A DNA stretch of 64,000 bases from Sphaerisporangium rhizosphaerae (lineage in GTDB: Bacteria; Actinomycetota; Actinomycetes; Streptosporangiales; Streptosporangiaceae), in contig NZ_JBHTCG010000003.1 in NCBI RefSeq assembly GCF_042665155.1, forward strand, positions 186,001 through 250,000, in the 5' to 3' direction. Both the position numbers and the translations under genes were made by a program. Shown piece by piece: positions 1-6,364 of the stretch (its first letter is position 1; every line of letters begins with the position of its first letter). The notes beneath the pieces were generated by a model, which saw only the letters and a list, made by a program, of their open reading frames with translations, ran no database searches and had not been told where the DNA came from.

Positions 1-661
1 GGTCGGCGCGGAGGTTGCGTACCGCGCGCTGTTCGGCGTCCGGGCCGACTGTGGTCCAGACCGACATTCCGCGGCGGACGTTCTCGTCCAGGTATGCCTC
101 CGGCCGGCGCCAGTAGGCCTCGAAGAAGCCGTCGGCGCAGTCCCACGGGATGGGCACCGGTTCGATCCGGGCCCCGATCGCATCGGCCAGCTCGGTTATC
201 GAAGGCCGGCCGACGAGGAGGTTCGCGACCTCGGGCAGGTAGTCGCGGGTGAGCCAGAACCGGTGAAGCCATCCGGTGTCACTGGTGTCGTGCGTGAACA
301 CCACCACGCGGCGAGCGACCCGCCGCATCTCGCGCAGGCCGGCGATCGGGTCCTGCCAGTGGTGGATGGAGGCGACGGCCATCGCGGCGTCGAACGACTG
401 GTCGTCGAACGGCAGGTTCTCGGCGGATCCGACCAGGCACGGCGCCGCGTCCGCAGGGCGCTGCGAACGCATGAGCGCCGACGGTTCCACCGCGAGGACG
501 TGGCGGTCGGGGGGCTCGTAGGACCCGGTGCCGGCCCCGACGTTCAGGATGGTCCGGGCATCGCCGAGCGCGGCCCAGATCTGTGCGGCGATGCGCGGTT
601 CGGTGCGTCGTGTCGCGGTGTAGGTGGCTCCGATGGTGTCGTACAGCTGCGCGCTGGACAT
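1..661 (-). CDS. SAM-dependent class I methyltransferase, 3' end cut by window
   Basis: The first 220 codons of a cytoplasmic class I methyltransferase; the reading frame runs off the left edge of the window without a stop. Reading from the ATG at 661, the N terminus (MSSAQLYDTIGATYTATR) leads into motif I with NVGAGTGSYE near residue 44, an acidic strand end (AVEPSA) as expected for the SAM ribose-binding position, a motif II-like PFDDQSFDAAMAVASIHHW, and REMRRVARRVVVFTHD. This is the layout of the Methyltransf_11 (UbiE/small-molecule) group. Substrate cannot be told. It is a single gene with no obvious operon partner in view; about 200 bp of gene-free DNA separate it from the next minus-strand gene. 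Confidence 0.85.
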   Translation of the reverse strand, partial: MSSAQLYDTIGATYTATRRTEPRIAAQIWAALGDARTILNVGAGTGSYEPPDRHVLAVEPSALMRSQRPADAAPCLVGSAENLPFDDQSFDAAMAVASIHHWQDPIAGLREMRRVARRVVVFTHDTSDTGWLHRFWLTRDYLPEVANLLVGRPSITELADAIGARIEPVPIPWDCADGFFEAYWRRPEAYLDENVRRGMSVWTTVGPDAEQRAVRNLRAD

Positions 662-860
662 TGACGCCGCCTTCCTGGCTGTCACCCTCGCCGGCTCCGC
701 GTCGTCCCGGTGGCCTGGGGGCGTGTCCCTGCCCGGGAGGTCGCTTGATCGCTGTTTCACCCTACTGATGGAACGGGGACTTGAGCATGCGACCAGGGGG
801 TCGGCTGTGAGAGGAGCGGTGCTGCCCGCGGAAGCCCGACCTCTCATCGAGTCGTTCGGC

Positions 861-1439
861 TCACGTCGGGGGCGTGTTCGTTAGGTGCCTCATCGCCGCC
901 AGGGTCTGGTCGATGGTGGCCGGGAGGTCGGGGTCGCCGTGCTGGTCGAGCCAGCGGGTCACCGCTATCCGGAGCGTGGTCACGGCGATCTCGGCCGCCA
1001 GCCGGGCGGTCAGGTCGTCGACCCCGCGGTCGCGGAAGCCCTGCTCCAGGGCCTGCGACATCAGCGAGAACTTGCGCAGCTCGCGCTCGTGGAGGGCGGG
1101 TTCGGCGTCGATCGCGGCCCGTCGGCGTAGCAGGTAGTCGAGGCTGCGGCCCTCGAAGATCTCGGCCGCGGCGGGGGCCAGGCCCTCGGTGATCAGTTCC
1201 ATCGGGCCGAGCGACGGCGGGGCCTCGGCCATGAGGCGGGCCACCTGCTCGGGCACCATCTCCTCGCCGGCGAACAGCACCTCACGCTTGTCGGCGAAGT
1301 GCCGGAAGAACGTACGGGTCGTGAGCCCGGCCCTCGCCGTGATCTGCGGCACGGTCGTCTCGGTGAAGCCCTGCTCGAGGAAGAGATCGAGCGCGGCCTG
1401 TTCGAGCCGTTCTCGCGCACCCGGCTGCCATCGACCCAT
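861..1439 (-). CDS. TetR/AcrR family transcriptional regulator
   Basis: A 192-residue one-component repressor. The N-terminal helix-turn-helix is plain: ERLEQAALDLFLEQGFTETT, then VPQITARAGLTTRTFFRHFADKREVLF, the classic TetR recognition helix pattern. The C-terminal ligand/dimer domain is all helical and not assignable to a ligand. I chose the ATG at 1439 (MGRWQPGARERL, the usual register for this group); an in-frame ATG at 1448 would add three residues and neither has a good Shine-Dalgarno. It is divergent from the reductase at 1521, with repeated and inverted sequence between them that is probably its operator, so it most likely controls itself and that reductase. Confidence 0.88.
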   Translation of the reverse strand: MGRWQPGARERLEQAALDLFLEQGFTETTVPQITARAGLTTRTFFRHFADKREVLFAGEEMVPEQVARLMAEAPPSLGPMELITEGLAPAAAEIFEGRSLDYLLRRRAAIDAEPALHERELRKFSLMSQALEQGFRDRGVDDLTARLAAEIAVTTLRIAVTRWLDQHGDPDLPATIDQTLAAMRHLTNTPPT

Positions 1440-1450
1440 GTGGCACATTC

Positions 1451-1506
1451 TAGTGATGACACGTCATGTCGTGCCATGCGATAGTGATGACACGAAGTGA
1501 CATGAC
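1451..1506. promoter_or_regulatory. Operator-like repeats between TetR gene and reductase
   Basis: A 13-bp direct repeat, tagtgatgacacg, occurs at 1451-1463 and 1482-1494, and gtcatgtc (1463-1470) is matched by its inverse gacatgac (1499-1506). The region is AT-richer than its surroundings and lies in the divergent promoter of a TetR gene and a reductase, the expected place for TetR binding. Binding itself is inference. Confidence 0.55.
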
Positions 1507-1520
1507 TGTTGGAGGCGAAC

Positions 1521-2576
1521 ATGACGGGTGAGATCTGGGTGCTCGGCGCGACGGGACGGGTCGGCCGGGAAGCCGTGGAGCGTCTGCGGCGGGCGGGCGC
1601 CGAGGTGGTGGTGGCCGGCCGCGATAGGGAGCGGCTGACCCAGGTGTGTCCGGACGTCCGGGCGGTGACCGGCTCGCTCGACGAGGTCTGCGCGCGGCTG
1701 GCCACCGAGGCGCCGGCCGTCGTGATCAACACGGTGGGCCCGTTCGCGGTCACGGCGCCGCAGGTCGCGCGGGCCTGTCCGCCAGGCACCCACTACGTCG
1801 ACGTCGCCGCCGAGCTGAGCGCGTTCCAACTGCTCCACGGCATGGACCGGGAGGCGGCGGCGACCGGTCGCACGCTGGTCTCCGGGGCGGGCTTCGGCGT
1901 GCTCGCGACCGAGAGCATCCTGCTGCATCTGCTGGCGGCCGAGGAGAAGCCGTCGCGGGTACGCATCGACGCCGTCGCGTCGGTCGCGATCGAACCCGGC
2001 GCCCTCGGCGAAGCTCTGGCCGCCACCATCGTGCACGGGTTGCTCGACGGCGGCCACGAGGTGCGGCAGGGCCGGTTGGTACGCGCCCGGGCCGGCGGTG
2101 CCGCCGAGCGGCTGACCACCCCCGACGGGGATGTGGTCACCACCGCGTCCCTGGGGGGCGGCGAGCTCTTCGCGGCCTGGCGGGCCAGTGGCGCCCCGTC
2201 GGTGATCGGCGCCTCGGCTCTCGTCCCGGCCAACCCGGCCGTCCGGGCGGCTCTGCCGGTGATCAGTGGCGTGCTGCGGTTCCCCGGCGTGGCGGGCTTC
2301 GTCACTCGGCGGCTCGCCGGCATCACCACGACCACGGCCAAGGAGCGCCCGCGCCGATTCTCCTGGGCCCGAGCCCGAGTCGAATGGCCGTCCGGTCGCG
2401 TGCGTGAGGGCTGGCTGCGCACCGGCGAAGGCATGACGTTCACGGTCGGCGCCGTCACCGAGGTGGCCCAGCGCCTGGCCAAGGGCGAGGGCCGGCCCGG
2501 CGCGTTCACCCCGGCCAGGCTCTTCGGACCCGAGGTGGCGCTGGCCGCCGGCGGCGAGTTCGTGATCACGGACTGA
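1521..2576 (+). CDS. Saccharopine dehydrogenase-like NAD(P)-binding reductase
   Basis: A 351-residue cytoplasmic Rossmann-fold oxidoreductase. The N terminus MTGEIWVLGATGRVGREAV has the GxxGxxG nucleotide site, followed by VVVAGRDRERL at the end of the second strand, where an arginine after the strand suggests NADP. The middle (VVINTVGPFA, THYVDVAAEL, GAGFGVLATES) is typical of the saccharopine dehydrogenase NADP-binding/trans-enoyl reductase-like family. The ATG at 1521 is preceded by GGAGG at 1511-1515; a TTG four codons upstream overlaps that ribosome site and is rejected. Substrate is unknown. It faces a TetR gene across a short promoter carrying repeats and is probably its regulated target. 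Confidence 0.82.
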   Translation: MTGEIWVLGATGRVGREAVERLRRAGAEVVVAGRDRERLTQVCPDVRAVTGSLDEVCARLATEAPAVVINTVGPFAVTAPQVARACPPGTHYVDVAAELSAFQLLHGMDREAAATGRTLVSGAGFGVLATESILLHLLAAEEKPSRVRIDAVASVAIEPGALGEALAATIVHGLLDGGHEVRQGRLVRARAGGAAERLTTPDGDVVTTASLGGGELFAAWRASGAPSVIGASALVPANPAVRAALPVISGVLRFPGVAGFVTRRLAGITTTTAKERPRRFSWARARVEWPSGRVREGWLRTGEGMTFTVGAVTEVAQRLAKGEGRPGAFTPARLFGPEVALAAGGEFVITD

Positions 2577-2773
2577 GAACTCCCGCCGAACCTGGCGAAA
2601 CAGGTCCCCTGGAAGCCGGCCGGCGAGCTCGACCCGACCGGTCGCGTCACGTGGTCGTCGGCGGTGCCTGTGAGGCCGCGCCGAGATGCCTCGGAGGCCG
2701 TGCCGAGCTGATCGACGTCTGCGTCCGCTCGTCGTGGCCGCGCAGGAACAGGCCGTGCGGGTACACGTCGGTC

Positions 2774-2823
2774 TTGACAGGCAGCCGTCTGGCTGCCTAA
2801 GTTAAAGGCAGCCGAAAGGCTGC
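2774..2823 (+). promoter_or_regulatory. Promoter with embedded tandem ArsR-type operators
   Basis: A consensus -35 TTGACA lies at 2774-2779 and a -10-like TAAGTT at 2798-2803. The spacer is filled by a perfect inverted repeat, GGCAGCC (2780-2786) with GGCTGCC (2791-2797), and a second copy, GGCAGCC (2807-2813) with GGCTGC (2818-2823), sits at the likely transcription start. Such a layout means that a dimeric repressor bound here would block polymerase. The next gene encodes an ArsR-type helix-turn-helix, so autoregulation is the natural reading. Confidence 0.75.
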
Positions 2824-2856
2824 ATATCAGGCGGCGACCGGGGTACGAGGGCGGGC

Positions 2857-3651
2857 ATGGACGAGGTATTCAAGGCGCTGGCCGATCCGAGCCGGCGCGC
2901 GCTGCTCGACTCGCTCAACGCCCGCAACGGGCAGACGCTGCGCGAACTGTGCGCCGGGCTCGACATGGCCAGGCAGTCCGTCAGCAAGCACCTCGCGGTG
3001 CTGGAGGAGGCCGGGCTCGTCGCCACCGTGCGGCGGGGCCGGGAGAAGCTGCACTACCTCAACGCCGCGCCCGTGCACGAGATCGCCCACCGGTGGATCA
3101 GCCGCTACGACCAGGCCAGGGTGCAAGCCCTGGCAGACCTGAAACTCGCCCTGGAGGAGACCTCGATGGACGCGCCGAACTTCGTCTACACCACCTACAT
3201 CCGCACCACCCCGCAGAAGCTCTGGCAGGCGCTGACCGACCCCGCCTTCACCCGCCGCTACTGGGCCACGGAGTTCATCACGGACTGGTCCGTCGGCTCG
3301 CCGATGACCTGGGACAACCACGGGGTGATGATCAGCGACCCGGAGCAGGTCGTGCTGGAGGCCGCCCCCTACAGTCGGCTCTCCTACACCTGGCACGCCA
3401 TCACCCCGGAGCTCGCCAAGCGCTTCGGCTGGGACGACGAGATGGTCGCCCGGCTGTCCGGCGAGGCCCGCTCGAAGGTCACCTTCACGATCGACGAGGA
3501 GGCCGCGCAGGTGGTGAAGCTCACCGTCGTACACGACGGGTTCGAACCCGCGTCGAGCCTGGCCGAGATGGTGAGCCACGGCTGGCCGAACGTGGTGGCG
3601 AGCATGAAGACGCTGCTGGAGACCGGCGAACCGTTGCCGTCCGACGGGTGA
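2857..3651 (+). CDS. ArsR-type HTH fused to SRPBCC (AHSA1-like) domain
   Basis: A 264-residue two-domain protein. Residues 1-95 are an ArsR winged helix (MDEVFKALADPSRRALLDSL, then LDMARQSVSKHLAVLEEAGL as recognition helix, and the wing VATVRRGREKLHYLN). No metal-binding cysteines of classic arsenic sensors are present. Residues ~105-264 are an SRPBCC/AHSA1 (START-like) hydrophobic-ligand domain (VYTTYIRTTPQKLWQALTD, RRYWATEF, and GWPNVVASMKTLLE at the end). In many actinomycetes these two are separate neighbouring genes; here they are one chain, suggesting a direct ligand-sensing repressor. The promoter upstream carries two copies of a GGCAGCC inverted repeat. The ligand is unknown. Confidence 0.9.
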   Translation: MDEVFKALADPSRRALLDSLNARNGQTLRELCAGLDMARQSVSKHLAVLEEAGLVATVRRGREKLHYLNAAPVHEIAHRWISRYDQARVQALADLKLALEETSMDAPNFVYTTYIRTTPQKLWQALTDPAFTRRYWATEFITDWSVGSPMTWDNHGVMISDPEQVVLEAAPYSRLSYTWHAITPELAKRFGWDDEMVARLSGEARSKVTFTIDEEAAQVVKLTVVHDGFEPASSLAEMVSHGWPNVVASMKTLLETGEPLPSDG

Positions 3652-3703
3652 CCTCCCGATGTGAGGCGTCCTGAACCGGCCGTCACCGCCACGACTGGTG
3701 CGC

Positions 3704-4579
3704 TCAGGCGGGTCGCTGGGCGGGCGGCGTCCAGTGCTCGCTCACCCAGGCGTCCAAGGTGGTCAGATTCCGGTGCCGGGCGCGCAGTGACGGCAGGTCG
3801 GCCTTGAAGCCGGTGGTGTTGAACCAGTCGAACATGTTGGCAAGTTCCGCACTGAAGGCACGTACCTGCTCGATGGGCTGGGAGTGGAATCTCACGGACG
3901 TGCCGGCTGCACGCGCGAAGACTTCGGCCATTTGCGGGCCGGTCAACTCGTCCCCGGCGATCTCGATGCCGCGTCCTATGAACTCCGCGGGGGCGTCGAA
4001 AGCATCCGCCGCGATGACGCCGATGTCTTCGGGCGTGATCATCTGCAGCTTCGTCTGCGGGGACAACGCCAAGGTGAGCACGAGTTCACCGTCCGCCCAC
4101 CGAGGGCCCAGGTCTTTGAAGTTGCTCATGAAGAAGGGAGACCGCAGGATCGTCGCGGGCAGGCCGAGTTCGGTGAGGTGTTCCTCCACCGCTCTCTTGC
4201 TCTCGAAATGCCGCACCTTGCTGGGACGGTCGGCGCCACCGACGGAGCCGTAGACGAAGTGCCTGACTCCCGCTCGGGTGGCGGCGTCGGCGACGGCCTT
4301 GCCCTGACGGATCTCACCGGCCGTGCCGTCGGGCCCGGTGAAGGTCTGCACGCTGTAGAGGCCGTGCACGCCGCGCAGAGCCGCATCCAGCGAGGCCGGA
4401 TCGTCCATGTCTCCGCGGACGAGAATCGCGCCGCTCTCCTTCAGCGCGACCGCCTCGGGCTTGTCCGGGTCACGGACCAGCGCATGCACCGTCCGACCTC
4501 GGGCCAGCAGTTCGCGCGCGGTAGCCCCGCCCTGCCGTCCGGTCGCTCCCGTGACGAGAATGATCTGGATGTCGGACAT
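3704..4579 (-). CDS. NmrA-like NAD(P)-binding reductase
   Basis: A 291-residue Rossmann protein of the NmrA/atypical short-chain dehydrogenase family. It begins MSDIQIILVTGATGRQGGAT, with the GxxGxxG site, then ARELLARGRTVHALVRDPDKP, where the strand-end arginine suits NADP(H). GLYSVQTFTGPDG, VRHFVYGSVGGADR and LPATILRSPFFMSNF match the NmrA/azoreductase-type (QOR2-like) pattern. The ATG at 4579 is preceded by GAGGAG and is preferred over an in-frame start at 4639 that would add 20 residues unlike the family. It could act as a quinone reductase or as a redox-sensing regulator. It ends convergently with the ArsR-SRPBCC gene, 52 bp apart. Confidence 0.85.
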   Translation of the reverse strand: MSDIQIILVTGATGRQGGATARELLARGRTVHALVRDPDKPEAVALKESGAILVRGDMDDPASLDAALRGVHGLYSVQTFTGPDGTAGEIRQGKAVADAATRAGVRHFVYGSVGGADRPSKVRHFESKRAVEEHLTELGLPATILRSPFFMSNFKDLGPRWADGELVLTLALSPQTKLQMITPEDIGVIAADAFDAPAEFIGRGIEIAGDELTGPQMAEVFARAAGTSVRFHSQPIEQVRAFSAELANMFDWFNTTGFKADLPSLRARHRNLTTLDAWVSEHWTPPAQRPA

Positions 4580-4735
4580 GCCATGCTCCTCAAGCCGCGG
4601 TGCTGGGCGTCGTGTCGGACACCCTTGTGCGCACAACACCTTGCTCCCTCAACCACGGTTGAGGTCCAGCGCATGAGACACGCATCTTCATCCAGAGGGC
4701 GCCACTTGCCCCGGGAGCGGTCGTGCCTGATCGTC

Positions 4736-5125
4736 CTATGCTTCTCCGCCTTCTTCCGGCGTCGGTTGCGGGGAGGCGGCGTCGGGGTGGGCGGCGATGA
4801 ACTTCTCGAGGAGTTCGTCGGCGAGCTTGCCCCGGGCGGGGACGTCCAGGCCCTGCTCGCGCGCCCATTCGCGGACGTCGGTGAGGGTGTAGCCCTGCAG
4901 GCGGGGGGAGGTGTCGGCGGTCTTCTTCGCGCGGGTCGCCTGCTTCACCTCGCGGGAGCTCTCGAGGACCTGCTCGATGAACGCGAGAGCCTCGCTCAGC
5001 CGTTGCTGGTTGGCGTCGGACAGGTCGATGGCGAAGGTCCGGTTCAGCAGCGGGAACTCCCGTCTCGCCACGTCATCGCCCTCGGAGTGGTCGAGGTCGT
5101 CAACCAGTATCACCTTCTGCGCCAC
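4736..5125 (-). CDS. Lsr2-like nucleoid-associated protein
   Basis: A 129-residue member of the Lsr2 family of actinobacterial H-NS-like xenogeneic silencers. The start MAQKVILVDDLDHSEGDD and the following strand pair with FAIDLSDANQQRLSEALAFI match the Lsr2 dimerisation domain. The C-terminal DNA-binding domain LTDVREWAREQGLDVPARGK (residues 81-100) fits the family, but the minor-groove motif, usually RGR, reads R98-G99-K100 here. The last 15 residues are an acidic/proline tail. Family members bind AT-rich DNA and silence acquired genes; this could be a paralogue specialised for a nearby accessory region, but that is inference. Single gene, 156 bp from its minus-strand neighbour. Confidence 0.85.
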   Translation of the reverse strand: MAQKVILVDDLDHSEGDDVARREFPLLNRTFAIDLSDANQQRLSEALAFIEQVLESSREVKQATRAKKTADTSPRLQGYTLTDVREWAREQGLDVPARGKLADELLEKFIAAHPDAASPQPTPEEGGEA

Positions 5126-5352
5126 GTGCGGCCCTTTCCGGGTGGATCATCAGTTGTCTGTCTGAACCGTGGCATCATACTGGTGTTCGAGAAATGATCG
5201 TGCGATCGACTCGCCCGAAGGGGCGCACATGGCGGGCCGGTCGGACGTCGCCGGGTCGCCGGCAGGGTCCGCCGGCCTCGCGCGGCGGGGGTCGGTCACG
5301 GTGTGCTGATGGTGACGGAGGATCGGCCAGAGCCTCTCATCGCACCGACGGT

Positions 5353-6120
5353 TCAGACGTGGCCGCCTGCGCCGGGGTTCATCAGGTGTTCGACCAGTCT
5401 CCGGTAGTCGTCCTTCATCGGCAGGTCGGGTTCGACGTGGACGCGTCGCCGCCGGGTGGTGACGTCGACGTCGCGGATCGGGTCGTGCCCGTGGTGGTCG
5501 TAGGTCTCCCACCACATGCCGATGCCGCGGCGCTGCCAGGCGGGCAGTTCGTTGAAGTTGACGCCGTGCCTGAACAGCAGCTCGTTCTTGTCGGCGATGC
5601 TCGCCCGTTCCAGCAGCTTGGTGGCCTCGCGTTGGGAGCGGCCGTCCTTGCGCAGCGTCCAGTAGCACCAGCCGTTGAGCGCGCAGCGCGCGGCGTCGGC
5701 CTGCCGCCAGGACAGGTAGTCCACGACGTCCTCGACGCCGTTGCCCAGCCAGACGCGGCTGTCGAAGTGCACGGGCTCGCCGGCGGCGTGGGTGAAGGCC
5801 GCGGCGGCGACGGACGCGGACAACGACACCAGTTTCTCCACCTCGCGGCCGAACAGGTCGAAGGCCGGGGGAAGCACGACGGAGATCTCATCGCTCTCGG
5901 TGTACGCGTACCGTCCGCCGAACTCCTCCAGCAGGCTTCGCGCGGTCCCGGTCATGAGGGTGGAGAAGCGCTGGTCGAATGGCTTGTCGAAGCGCTGCTC
6001 GGTGTAGCGGGAGAAGCTGCGGCCGTCCACCCGGATGACGGTCCAGGCGCCCGGCAGCAGGGTCAGCGAGTGGAACCATTCCCGCGCTCGCATCCGTGCT
6101 TCCAGCTCGTTGCCGTTCAC
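5353..6120 (-). CDS. Thg1-family tRNA(His) guanylyltransferase-like 3'-5' polymerase
   Basis: A 255-residue Thg1-like protein. Family enzymes add nucleotides in the 3'-5' direction, either G-1 on tRNA(His) or 5'-end repair of truncated tRNAs. Both metal-binding motifs are intact: VIRVDGRSFSRYT (D32-G33) and YAYTESDEISVVL (D77-E78), followed by KLVSLSASVAAAAFTHA and the C-terminal SWRQADAARCALNGWCYWTL and LPAWQRRGIGMWWE. The GTG at 6120 is chosen because AGGAG lies just upstream in the sequence AGGAGAGCC; a longer frame from 6177 runs into the remnant of an upstream kinase gene. A broken copy of this gene lies at 9056-9318. Bacteria encode G-1 on tRNA(His) in the gene, so an RNA-repair role is more likely. 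Confidence 0.88.
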   Translation of the reverse strand: MNGNELEARMRAREWFHSLTLLPGAWTVIRVDGRSFSRYTEQRFDKPFDQRFSTLMTGTARSLLEEFGGRYAYTESDEISVVLPPAFDLFGREVEKLVSLSASVAAAAFTHAAGEPVHFDSRVWLGNGVEDVVDYLSWRQADAARCALNGWCYWTLRKDGRSQREATKLLERASIADKNELLFRHGVNFNELPAWQRRGIGMWWETYDHHGHDPIRDVDVTTRRRRVHVEPDLPMKDDYRRLVEHLMNPGAGGHV

Positions 6121-6345
6121 GGCTCTCCTTTGTCGTGAAGTCTTCGTCACAGGCGGAGGCGACGACGAAGATCTCATCGAATCCCGGCTGGGGGCGCCTC
6201 AGGAGTCCGAGGGTGGCATGGATGCCGACCTCGGGCATTCTGGTTTTCTCCCCTCGTACGGCATGCGCTCGAGTGAGATGGCCAGGCCGGGCGGGAACCG
6301 GTAGCCGACCACCAGAGCGCCGTCCACTCGGGGAGGACGTCGGTG
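6121..6345 (-). pseudogene. Remnant of P-loop kinase gene (3' part only)
   Basis: This stretch aligns base by base with the 3' third of the intact kinase gene at 9331-9777. Shared pieces are GYxFPP, then SLER, then PEVGIxATLxxLRRPxP with FDEIF against FDQIF. The two halves are in different frames here (the SLER part against the PEVGI part), so there is a frameshift, the P-loop half of the gene is missing and the stop codon is lost, the frame reading into the Thg1 gene. Homology fades at about 6325-6345, just before the end of the permease gene at 6365. It is therefore a truncated and frameshifted pseudogene that once preceded Thg1. Confidence 0.8.
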
Positions 6346-6364
6346 GTCGCCGGTGTCCGCCGTG

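Noticed and set aside
5126..5352. Short frames between the Lsr2-like and Thg1 genes
   Set aside because: No codon bias or motif; shadows and intergenic sequence.
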